A DNA stretch of 64,000 nt from Ditylenchus dipsaci (Eukaryota > Nematoda > Chromadorea > Rhabditida > Anguinidae): assembly GCA_004194705.1 (NCBI GenBank), contig SADC01000312.1, positions 186,001 to 250,000 on the forward strand. Reading direction: 5' to 3'. The position numbers and the translations under genes are program-made. Of this stretch, positions 36,901-45,790 are shown piece by piece. Numbering within the stretch: the first letter of the stretch is position 1; every line of letters begins with the position of its first letter. The notes under the pieces were generated by a model. It ran no database searches. It was not told where the DNA came from and was given only the letters and a program-made list of their open reading frames with translations.

Positions 36901-38522
36901 TCCAAGTTTTTTTTTAAAATTTTCGAACTAGAGAGGTCCAAGATCAGATATTTTAACAGAATAAACATTAAAAGCGGCCAAAATTTTACAAAAAAATATT
37001 CTTTATATTTAACCATTTATAGTGTACTATTTAAATTTCGGTTTTAACAGATTTCTTGTGAGCATCTGACACAATACAATGAGTATCATAGCAAACTTAA
37101 GTACTCGAAAACTAAATTGTCGAATTAGACTTACAAACATCTAATTCATCCTTGGATCGTGTACCCAATTTCAAGACATCCAACCTAGCCCAGGATCTCA
37201 CGCCCATTTTCTTGACATCCAGCCTAGGATTGAAAATTCAAAAAATATATCTCAAAAATAAATGATGAAACAATTTTTAGATGGGAGATCAAATTTCGAA
37301 ATGCTTTTACAGATGGGTGAGCTTAGGTCAGGTTTGTGAAGCTTTCGGTGTAGTTGGTCAAAGCACAGAATGTGATTATCCTTACACTATTGGAATTAAC
37401 GATGTAACAAAAATGACCAACAGCAGTGTGACGGTAGACGGTATGTCAGAAAGTGAAGAAAATGAAAGAGAAGAAATGTTAGGCAAGCATGAATACAAAG
37501 AGCTTCATGTATCTACTGCTAGATCAAAAACCAGAGAGTCTCTTGATGCTATGCAAGATAAGATTCAACTGGATGAAAAGGTCTTAGATCAAATTATATT
37601 GGATGGAAAATTAGGAGGTGAAATGCCACTGCCTATACCTGTTCCAGGTTTGCAAGTCAACGTAGGTGTAGAACTAGAGGCTGCTTATGAAAAGCACATG
37701 GGCACGAAGAAAATAAACTAACTGGAGAGGCAGTCAGAAAATTGTTCAATGAACTTTAGAACAGAAGCTAGAAGAAATGAGAAAAAATGAATTACGAGAA
37801 GAATCACTGGTATTTTTTTTCAACTTAAATTTTTTTTTATTAATTTTTCAAAATATCAATGCTCCAATAATCGACCCTGGTCGATTGATTTTCATTACCT
37901 CCTAAAAGGGCGTCGATAATTCGAAAAAAAACGTTTATTTTTAAACTCTGAATTTTTTAAGAAATACATGAAAAGGAAAACATACAATTCATAATTTTTT
38001 AAGGCTATTCGATTTTAGGCTTAGTTTTTACGAATTCAGCCGAAACAGACATTTTTGAGTTTTTCCATAAACTTTTAAATTTGAATCTTTCAACTATTTG
38101 ATGGGTGAGGGTCGAATAATAGAAAGAGGCCGATTATTTTTCAACACCCTCTCCAGCCGCCTCGATTTTTAGAGAGGGTGAATTATTAGTGCATTCACAA
38201 TAATATATATTTAGAAATCATCAATACAGCCATGAGTTCGAGCACAAGTTTTAATGAATCGTATAATACAGTTGATATTTTGAATATAACAAGAACTGAA
38301 ACACACACAATCACAAATATAGTGACCTATCCAGACAAAGTAGTTACTATGCAGCTTCGTCTTATTTGCAAAGGGGCAGAAGTATTTCTTAATGTGACAT
38401 CCAAGTTTACTAATAATAAAGAAACGCTGGAATCTATACAAACTGAAGAAATGAATTTGGGCTATCCTAATCCATCGGTTTACAATGAGTGTCCTTTTGT
38501 GCATCGCATTAAATCAAAATGA
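27952..38522 (+). CDS. Gene B: six-exon, secreted-looking member of an unrecognised family
   Basis: I do not recognise the protein. Exons are 27952-28178, 30935-31111, 31659-31812, 36038-36236, 37281-37809 and one reaching 38522 (from about 38220). Exon 1 starts with a hydrophobic leader (GYLSLFLGFLINISS, residues 9-23), consistent with secretion. It ends in phase 2 with a split Val codon, exactly as in gene C. Landmarks are LVLCYP (exon 2), QIPENNC (exon 3), GHCC (exon 4), SKCFYRW (exon 5), and MQLRLIC with GYPNPSVYNEC (exon 6). Exon 5 holds about 98 residues absent from A and C, with an acidic SESEENEREE run and a PLPIPVPG stretch. Frame breaks lie near 31805-31809, 36202-36205, about 37705-37712 and about 37755-37757. 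AATAAA is at 38523. Linking exons 1-3 to 4-6 across a 4.2-kb intron rests on phase and on the order in A and C. Confidence 0.68.
28357..28658. mobile_element. 300-bp hairpin MITE in intron 1 of gene B
   Basis: The arms contain GTGCTCGGAAAATTACCACAG and CTGTGGTAATTTTCCGAGCAC, and CTTATCACTCATGTTCTAAAT and its mirror, with the centre near 28505. The plus-strand frame 28201-28554 runs through the hairpin and is not a gene. Confidence 0.75.
28660..30930. other. Remainder of intron 1 of gene B
   Basis: AT-rich, with no element I can name. The short open frames on both strands lack domains. Confidence 0.45.
31369..31614. mobile_element. CCGTATTCGCTTTAATAGA hairpin MITE in the exon 2-3 intron of gene B
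   Basis: The outer ends CCGTATTCGCTTTAATAGA and TCTAATAGAAAAAATACGG are bounded by TA on the left. The inner words GGCATTGTGTTTTTGAC and CTCATCTCACTGGCTACAAA are shared with the 8374 copy. It fills nearly half of the intron. Confidence 0.75.
32735..32930 (-). CDS. Coding-like exon inside foldback element 2
   Basis: A 196-nt minus-strand segment, fully open in one frame, bounded by an acceptor (TTTTATTAG) and a good donor (GAG|GTGAGT). It is about 50% GC against an AT-rich background. It encodes about 65 residues, including IPAVESARVEDVDIPGACQI, then a GAGREELFFLGDSGE run. I do not recognise a domain. It could be an N-terminal exon of the element's own transposase or a captured host exon. Confidence 0.45.
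32957..33062. mobile_element. pogo-like MITE nested in foldback element 2
   Basis: TA-bounded CAGTCGAGTCTCGATTTAAC and GTTAAATCGAGACTCGACTG, with a GTACCCCCTGGGACC... centre. Total length 106 bp. Confidence 0.8.
33606..34047. mobile_element. 440-bp hairpin MITE with GGTACTTGTTGCGTTTA ends
   Basis: GGTACTTGTTGCGTTTAGGCCCCCC pairs with a G-run followed by CGTAAACGCAACAAGTACC. The inner words TCTTGACTCGATTTTCGACA and its mirror pair too. The open frames on both strands (33805-34050) lie inside the hairpin. Confidence 0.75.
34078..34440. repeat. Diverged inverted repeat in intron 3 of gene B
   Basis: TTTTCATCACTTTAACTGGTCAAAAGTCTAATTCAGGAAT on the left pairs with TTCTGAATTAAACTTTTGACTAGTTAAAGTGATG on the right. 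A related block (AGCTAGTCGAAAAGTCCAATTCATTAG) occurs at about 36730. Confidence 0.55.
34450..36030. other. Rest of intron 3 of gene B
   Basis: Contains one short CCGTATTTATTCTAATAGA MITE at 35116-35250 (TA-bounded, 135 bp) and otherwise AT-rich DNA. The open frames at 34372-34775 show no domain. Confidence 0.45.
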
Positions 38523-38539
38523 AATAAATTGCATAATTT

Positions 38540-39590
38540 TTAACAATACTTTTGAAATAAATTTTGTCTCACTTTTTTACTTACGGCAGATATTTATTGA
38601 ATTGCAAAGCATTGCGTTAGCTCAAAAAAGCCAAAGAATTTTTGATGAGTTCCAATTAATTTATTTTTATGAAAATACAGCAAAGTCGTTTTATGTTTGA
38701 AGTGAAATTAGAATTTAATCGTATGCTTGGCTGCAAATTTGAAAATAGATCGCAATTTGCAAGCTATCAAGAAGATAGTCTCGACACCATTTGAGCAGTT
38801 AAAGTTTCTTAGTTTTCAAATGTAGTTTTTGAGCAATCTGTTGACAATCCGACTTTGCAATGTTAGCGAACATGTACAGATTGAAAAGTTGGAATAGCAC
38901 CATCAATAAAGGAATTTGTAAATTTAACAAAAAATATTCCCATGAAAATTTGACAGAAAAAAACAATCAACTTTAATTTTCAGAACATTTTTGAAGATAC
39001 TGAGAAATTCTGGTATCGATGTTGGTTTGACCAGGCTAAGCCCCCCACCCTGTAAAATTTTTCTGGATACGCCTCTGGGTGTGTCCAGATCTCAATCCCA
39101 AGTCATTAAGCCCCTCTGATCTTAATATTTTTATGAATATATATATTCAAAATTATGAAAAAGTACATTTGTCCAAAATTGAGACAAAAAAAGTTTTCAA
39201 TATTCGAGTGTTTTTTGTCTCGAGAGGAATCAGAAATTTTACAGCTAGTTTGGAAATTCAAGACCATTTTTTAAAGGACCCTGCCTCTTTCTTATCATGG
39301 CAATTTCAAAGGTTTGATTGCGCGCAGGACCACATGGATTTCGTCAATAATGTTTTCTAATTATTAATTTTTGTTTGCATTTTGAATTTCAAGCGTTATA
39401 TTCTATACGATACAAGTGCCATTACGACAGTGACAGTTATGGAGCAGTGAAAGTCAGATAAGTTGTCTGATCTGGCATTGTCAAGCGACGTTGGGCTCGA
39501 CTAGTGAATCGTTCTAAGTTTTGAACAAATGTACAATTTATTTTATAAACAATCAGCGCAATCAAAAAAAATTTTAAAATATCATTGAAA
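38540..39590. other. 3' flank of gene B with repeat scraps
   Basis: Near 39079 a frame reads CPDLNPKSLSPSDLNIF, faintly like the SPDLNP block of Tc1/mariner transposases but too short to call. A half-copy of the 5831-5950 palindromic MITE lies at 39270-39335. The 39410-39570 segment (CATTACGACAGTGACAG...) is a diverged copy of 4390-4545. Confidence 0.45.
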
Positions 39591-39597
39591 AAATGTG

Positions 39598-39749
39598 GAC
39601 GGGAGAAGAATGTGCAAAATCAAATTGTGCAAATTCAATTTGTGCAAAAATCATTTGGAATAATCGCCAAACATTTGCCGAATACTTCAAAGGATTTTTG
39701 CACAAATTGAATTTGCACAATTTGATTTCGCACATTCTTCTGCTGCCCC
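39598..39749. mobile_element. Mini foldback element 3 (TTGTGCAAATTCAA arrays)
   Basis: A 152-bp element whose arms are short arrays of GTGCAAATTCAATTTGTGC-type units, inverted around a 50-bp loop. AAAATGTG (39590-39597 and 39750-39757) is an exact 8-bp flanking duplication. It is the smallest element of the group. Confidence 0.72.
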
Positions 39750-39928
39750 AAAATGTGTGTGGTCCCGCACGCATTCGAACCTTTCGAATTGCCATGATAA
39801 GGAAGAGTCACCGACCCGGAGAGCTTGTCTACAAGCTGTGACTTTATTTCAAGACAATAGCTCACTCATTCTCATATACAAAAAGAATGAACAGAACCTC
39901 ACGGTCATTTTGACACTAAATATAGCAA

Positions 39929-40105
39929 TACAGTCGACGCTCTCTATAACGACTCTCAAGGGACCGGCTAAACCAAGTCGTTATAGAGAGCGTCGTTATA
40001 AAGACTGTCATTTTGGCGTAAATGAGGTCGTTCGTGACCAAATAGCTGTCTTTTTCCGGGTCGTTATAGGGAGCGGGTCGTTATAAAGAGTGTCCGTCTA
40101 CTGTA
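39929..40105. mobile_element. pogo-like MITE
   Basis: TA-bounded CAGTCGACGCTCTCTATAACG at the left and CGTTATAAAGAGTGTCCGTCTACTG at the right, with inner GTCGTTATAGAGAGCG copies. The frame across it is incidental. Confidence 0.75.
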
Positions 40106-40394
40106 TTTTATTAAAACATCCTGGCAAAATATGCAAAAATAGAATAAAAAATGCGTTGCAATATTCCTATAACTTTTTTTCGCCTATGAAATCATTGTTT
40201 TTACAGCTGAATTCGTGTTCAGCATAGTCGATTTGCTTGAAAAATTGCTTTTAAAATTTATGAGTCACTGTCAAAATTCAAATTCCGCTCAAGACATAAA
40301 TCAGTTGAAAAGCGAAAAAAAAATAACATTTGAATAATTGTTGTCCTTCATCACCGCCCTCTTTACCCATCCTGTACCCTCGGGGTGTGGTAAC

Positions 40395-41534
40395 GGGTAC
40401 ATGTCAATTTTCCGCGGACAATTTTCCGCGGACAATTTTCCGCCGACCAATTTTCCGCGGACAATTTTCCGCCGACAAATTTTCCGCCGACCAATTTTCC
40501 GCCGACCAATTTTCCGCCGCCATAATTCAATTTCTGTTTTCACGTTTGGCTAGTATATTTAGTAGTGCCAATCTAAAATACATCTAGAATTTCGCTATCT
40601 ATATAGAATATAGAAAAGAATTTTGCTATATAGAATTTTGCTATCTATTTTTTTACCTGTTTTATCATGTTTTGGTCACTGGAGCTGGGCAAAAATAGTC
40701 TCTAAATGCATTTTTGTTCAAGAGTCTTCTCGGAATTATGTCTAAGGTAAGTGAGTGCGCGCATCTCTAACCAACCAAGCCCCCTGCGCCCCTTCGGGGC
40801 GCAGGGGCTTGGTTGCTTGGGTTAAGATGCGCACACCCACATACCTTAGACGCAAATCACTCGAAAGTGACTCTGGATGCATAAAAATGTATGCATACCA
40901 GAGTTTATTTATGCGGTAGGCCCCAGTCAACAAAACTATGTTCAACATCCTCTTTTTTGTTAGAAATTGGCACCTTTTTAGTCCATTTCCACCCAAATAC
41001 AGACCTAAATCCCTTGAAAAATGGTCAAAATAGGTGATTTCGGGTGGTCCAGAAACTCGATTTTTTATTGACCAGAACTCAAAAATAATGCCTTTAAGGA
41101 AATAACATCACACAAAAATACATTGGAGTACTTTAATTTAATTCACCACCAAGAACTTCGTTGAGCTCCAGTTGGAAGGATCTGCCTCTTCATCATTAGT
41201 TTCCACTGCAAATTATGTCAGGAAATTCCTAAATACTTAATTATGACCTTAAACAGGCCAGTAAATAGGGCAGTGAAATTGAGTTAGGGCAGTATATTAG
41301 GGCAGTAAAAATAACAAGGGAAATAGGAGAAAGGGTCATTCACAGAAGAAACTTTAACTTGAAAACAGAAAAATTGAGTTATGGCGGCGGAAAATTGGTC
41401 GGCGGAAAATTGGTCGGCGGAAAATTTGTCGGCGGAAAATTGTCCGCGGAAAATTGTCCGGCGGAAAATTGGTCGGCCGGCGGAAAATTGTCCGCGGAAA
41501 ATTGTCCGCGGTCGGCGGAAAATTGACCGGTACC
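40395..41534. mobile_element. Foldback element 4 (TTTTCCGCCGACCAA arrays)
   Basis: The left arm (40408-40515) is a tandem array of TTTTCCGCGGACAA / TTTTCCGCCGACCAA. The right arm (41380-41525) is its inverse. The termini GGGTACATGTCAATTTTCC and GGAAAATTGACCGGTACC are flanked by a perfect 10-bp duplication, GTGTGGTAAC (40385-40394 and 41535-41544). The loop holds a complete GACTCTGGATGCAT hairpin repeat and no transposase. Frames such as NFPRTIFRRP are translations of the array. Confidence 0.88.
40685..40930. repeat. GACTCTGGATGCAT hairpin repeat, best copy
   Basis: The most complete copy: GGAATTATGTCTAAGGTAAG, AGTGAGTGCGCGCATCTC, the perfect hairpin CCCCTGCGCCCC-TTCG-GGGGCGCAGGGG, GATGCGCACACCCACATACC, then CACTCGAAAGTGACTCTGG and a TGCATAAAAATGTATGCATACCAGAG unit. 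No coding capacity is seen. Confidence 0.8.
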
Positions 41535-41979
41535 GTGTGGTAACAATCCATGGGCCTGAAAATAATCTTCAAAAAGTGGGTGCTACAAACACGTTTTTCA
41601 AAAAGAACATTATTTCGATAACCAGGCGCTTCGCTGATTGTTTGCTCTCTCATTCTGTTAGCTGACACCAATTAGTGACAATATTCGGCGGCCGTGAACT
41701 GGATAAATTAAAGCCTGAATTTTGGGCCGATGTTCTTGTTCAAGTCCAATTTTCTGCCAGTTTTCACAAAATTAGGCTGAATATCTCTCCAAAACTTTTA
41801 AAAAATTTGTACGCAAGCCTTAACCTAAGCCTATATTATACAAAAATAATTGCGGTCGTATGTTGTATGCAAGGGTGACTTATGTATCAAAGTTTTGACG
41901 CTACTGTCAAAAACGTGCGCCACTTTAAAAAAAGATACTGTAATATACCCCTCAATAATTTTTGAAGAGTACCTACAAC

Positions 41980-42719
41980 TAGAGACAGAAACAAGACAAG
42001 ATCTTGGCCAAGATTTTGTCTTGTCTTGCCCCGATTTCGACTGAAAATCTTGTCTTGGGATCTTGCTTGGTCATTTCTAGAAATCTTGGTCTTGGTCTTG
42101 GTTATATGGTCAATCTTGTATGCAAAATTTACAAAACACCCGACAACCCATTTTATCGTTTTTAGGGCCCATAGCATAGCTGAATTTTGTTTTCGGGCTT
42201 TATGCAAGATTTAAAAAATGGCGGGACAGGACAATTTTTTTTTATATTTTTTTTTCAAACTTGCATTTCTAATAAAACACACGTCAAACAATATAAAAAG
42301 CGCAAGATCAAAAACAGGGAAACATAGTGCTTAAAAAAAAAAAAAAAACTAGCCACAAGTTTTGCTATAAAAATTGTCACCTGTTAAAAACTGTCAAAAT
42401 TGTCAAAACAGTCAACTTTCGATTTAAGGAACCCTCGATTTAACGAAACTCTCGATTTAACCAACTTTTTTCAATGCCTATCCTGCCAGTGATTAAATAA
42501 AATGACTAAGATTAACTCTTGATTTAACAAAACTCTCGTTTTAATGAACATTTTTGCCGGTCCTCAAGGGTTCGTTAAATCGAGAGTTGCCTGTATAAAT
42601 CTTGGTTTTCGGCCAAGATCTTGATTGGCCGTTTTCAAAAATCTTGCTCTTGGTCTTGGTCAAAATTTCAGCTAAAAATCTTGTCTTGGAATCTTGCTTG
42701 GTCCCCACTTTCTGTCTTT
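41980..42719. mobile_element. 740-bp element with 9-bp duplication and CTTGGTCTTGG-rich ends
   Basis: Begins AGACAGAAACAAGACAAGATC and ends GCTTGGTCCCCACTTTCTGTCTT. ACCTACAAC occurs at 41971-41979 and 42720-42728 as a 9-bp target duplication. Both ends are dominated by direct and inverted ATCTTGTCTTGG words. A pogo MITE (about 42410-42596, TTCGTTAAATCGAGAGTT) is nested inside. Confidence 0.68.
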
Positions 42720-42798
42720 ACCTACAACCTCCATTTAAAAAAAAGGTTATGCAAAAGATCTTGTTAGTAATGGCTCGGCCCTAAGCCCAAAGATAAGC

Positions 42799-43601
42799 TA
42801 CAGGGTGTTCCAAAAAAAAATCCCTGCACTTCAAGGGCACCGTACGACCATTTTTTTTCACTTTTTCTTAAGCGATATGTCATTTTGTAGCCCTGGAAAT
42901 TCTCTATCAAAAGGTATAAAAAGATTTTATTACTAGAAAAAAAAATTGGATAAATTGACAGGACAAAATTAAAAATCTCGATTTCAAATCCGGGAATTTC
43001 CAGTTTTCGTTGAAATAAAGAATTTGCAACTTATTTAGAAGCTGGTTGTTAATATCAAATTGTTTTTTTCGCAGAAATGTTTTGAACACATAATTTTGTA
43101 GCTCGCTCTTTCCTCTTTCGATTGGTACATAAAACTTTTTCGAATTTCATTCGAAAAGTGACCATTTGGCTCTTAACACATTTTGGGTCATATTAGAAGT
43201 TGTCAGGAATTTGTAAAACTTGGGTTTTTTCATTCTGAGTTTTATTTTAAAAGACCATATATCATCAACACTCAGATTCAAATCGTTTTTTCTGTAAAGT
43301 GAGTTTTGTAGCTCTTGACACGCGCTACACGATGGTGTTTTCAGCTTTTGAAAATTTATTTATTTTTTTGACCATTAAATACCTTAACAAAAACTTAAAA
43401 TTCCCGGATTTGAAATCGAGGTTTTCAATTTTCTGTTGTCAATTTATCGATATATTTTTTTCAGAAATAAAATTTTCATAGACCATTTGATAGATAATTT
43501 CCAGAGCTACAAAACGACATATCGTTTAAGAAAAAGTTAAATAAAAAAATGGTCGTACGGTGCCCTTGAAGTGTAGGGATTTTTTTTTGGGACACCCTGT
43601 A
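42799..43601. mobile_element. 803-bp mariner-type hairpin element
   Basis: TA-bounded CAGGGTGTTCCAAAAAAAAA and TTTTTTTTTGGGACACCCTG. The arms extend through CTTCAAGGGCACCGTACGACC and its mirror, and further diverged inverted blocks such as CGGGAATTTCCAG / AAAATTCCCGGA. No transposase is seen. Confidence 0.8.
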
Positions 43602-43822
43602 AAGCCAAGTCAAAATTCTTGGTGGGGTATATTGCACTAGCGTTTTTTTGACAGCGCTTTATCTCACTAGCTTCGAAAACTGTATCCTTAAGAAAACAAT
43701 GACCCTATTTTGGCACTAGACATAATTCAAACTTTGAATTGGTTAAATATCGAAATGTTTCTTTTGAGTTTTCAGGTCTGCAAAAAGATAAATTACTTAC
43801 AATTGTCTTCTATTTAAAAAAG

Positions 43823-44872
43823 GGCTAGAGGAAACTTGCCAAAAACGAAATTTGCCGAACGTATGTTTTGCCAAAACGAAATTTGCCAAAACGAAATTTG
43901 CCAAAACGAAATTTGCCAAATCGAAATGCGCCAAAACGAAATATGCCAATAGGAAATTTGCCGAAACGAAATTTGGCCAACGAACCAACAGGGGGACCAA
44001 GGCAGTTTTTACGTATTTTTCAAAATTTTCGAAATTGTGTCCTAACTGTCCTAACCACCTAAAATCACCCCAAACCAGCGAAAACCATCCAAAATCACCC
44101 AAAACCATTCAAAATCACACAAAACCACCCAGAACACCAAAAACCACCAAAAACCATTCAAAACTTCACCAAACAAAAATTTAAATTTATAAATTTAATT
44201 TAAATTTTTAGTCTGAACCAACCAAACCAAGTGGTCGTCGACTTGGATCGAATTTTTTTTTACGTTTTTGGGTTCCAAAACCTATTTTCTGGACTTATTC
44301 GTGCACGCTGAACACGGTTTGACAGTGGTAAAATCACGTTTTATGAAGAAATTTTTGAGTTTTGGGGAATAATTGATTTTGGTAAAATCAATTATTTGCC
44401 AAAACTCTAAAAAATAACTGAGAAGACGGCATTTTGCCACTGTCAAACCATGTTAAGCGTGCACGAATAAGTCTAGAAAACTGGTTTTGGAACCCAAAAA
44501 CGTAAAAAAAATTTTTTGGTCCAAGTGGACGACCACTTGGTTTGGTTGGTTCAGACTAAAAATTAAAATTCCCGCAAAATTTTTGTTTAGTGTAGTTTTG
44601 GATGGTTTCGGGTGGTTTGGGGTGTTTTGGTTTGTTTAGTGTGATTTTGGGTGGTTTTTGCTGTTTTAGGTGGTTTTTGGTTGTTTGGGGTGGTTTTAGG
44701 TGGTTAGGACACAGTTTCGAAAAAAACGTAAAAACTGCCTTGGTCCCCCTGTTGGTTCGTTGGCCAAATTTCGTTTTGGCGCATTTCGATTTGGCAAATT
44801 TCGTTTTGGCAAATTTCGTTTTGGCAAATTTCGTATTTGGCAAATTTCGTTTTTGGCAAGTTTCCCTTAGCC
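43823..44872. mobile_element. Foldback element 5 (GCCAAAACGAAATTT arrays) enclosing a CCAAGTGG MITE
   Basis: The termini GGCTAGAGGAAACTTGCC and GGCAAGTTTCCCTTAGCC are flanked by TAAAAAAG (43815-43822 and 44873-44880). Each arm has, in mirrored order, a 15-bp CCAAAACGAAATTTG array, the word CAACAGGGGGACCAAGGCAG, and an AAACCACCC/AAAACCA-type array. The centre, 44220-44550, is a complete CCAAGTGG hairpin MITE. The GGCT..AGCC termini match element 1. Open frames across the arms are translations of the arrays. Confidence 0.85.
44220..44550. mobile_element. CCAAGTGG hairpin MITE, copy 3, at the centre of foldback 5
   Basis: CCAACCAAACCAAGTGGTCG at the left pairs with CGACCACTTGGTTTGGTTGG at the right. 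The inner stem words (TTATTCGTGCACGCTGAAC, GTTTGACAGTGG) match copies 1 and 2. Confidence 0.75.
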
Positions 44873-45529
44873 TAAAAAAGGACAGAACTAGAAAGTGGAA
44901 GAGGGTCTACCGTATTTCCTCGTCTAATTAATGCCCCTCTCTAATAAACCCCCTCCTTTAGAGGCAAGTCTAAAAATAACAGCCAACTCTAATTGACGCC
45001 CGCGCAACCGCCCTCGCAAAATTGAATTTTGTTGGATAGTCAAGAATGTGAGGCTCATTTTGATAACAAAGTTGTAAATAAAAGAAGATAAAAATAGGGC
45101 TTGCACCCAGTGGTAGTCGAACCTGTGGCCAATTCGATGCGAATATAAATCCCACTTCAATCCCCCTTCAGGCATTGCTACCAAAAGCAGCTAAAAAAGT
45201 AGCGAAGCTCTAATAACGTGTTCTTAACTAAAAATTGCACTTCTTGGTTGAATATTTTCAAGAAAATTTTGAAAAATTTGACTAGATCTTGTCATTTTCG
45301 GTCAAAATTTTCGTCGTAGCCTAGTCAAAAAACAAAAAAAGCTTGGATTTTGGTCCAATATTCGTGTCCCAGTCCAATTTTCTGCCAGTTTTCGCAAAAT
45401 TATGCTCGATATCTTAAAATTCTTAAAAAAATTTGACGCTAGTAAGTAGTCCTCCAACAAGAAATGTCCGCTAACACTGAAATTGTCCCCCTCCTTATCA
45501 AGCGCCCAGAGGGTCAGAGACGGAGGGGG

Positions 45530-45790
45530 TGTTATTTGGGGTGGCGAGGGGTGGTGGGGTAGTTAACACTAATATTTGTGTCTTTTTGCAGACACATTAC
45601 GAAATATTCGGGCTGGGGAGCTTCCAAATTCTACAAGGGAGACCTAATTGATGTTCAAAAACTTTTCGCGGGCTTTTTTTCAAAATTTGAATGGAGACGT
45701 TTTCTTGGCGGGACCATGTTTGACCGGCCCAACATTTTTTGCCGTCATTTTGCCGATGACGAAATTCGTCAACTGGCCAAATGAGTCGTG
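45530..45790 (+). other. Duplicated block, copy 1, with coding-like frames
   Basis: Starts at TTAACACTAATATTTGTGTC and ends at CGTCAACTGGCCAAATGAGTCGTGG, immediately before a tRNA-like head. Copy 2 is at 49190-49440. Both share GATGACGAAATTCGTCAACTGG, GGCGGGACCA and TTACGAAATAT. A frame shared in part by both copies gives V-F-(L/V)-AGP and then LPMTKFVNWPNES, with frame shifts. It may be the body of a SINE or a degraded exon pair; function unknown. Confidence 0.45.

Noticed and set aside
37281..38522. Exons 5-6 of gene B faintly recall the strand-loop-strand region of aerolysin-like pore-forming proteins
   Set aside because: Only alternating polar and hydrophobic residues and a Pro-rich loop support it. 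The key segment is absent from paralogues A and C, and no family motif is clear.
39079..39130. Tc1/mariner SPDLNP-like motif (CPDLNPKSLS)
   Set aside because: Too short, lacks flanking catalytic blocks, and has no inverted ends nearby that match it.
40301..40587. Arg/Phe-rich frames (FRGQFSADKF-type)
   Set aside because: Translations of the TTTTCCGCCGACCAA array of foldback element 4.
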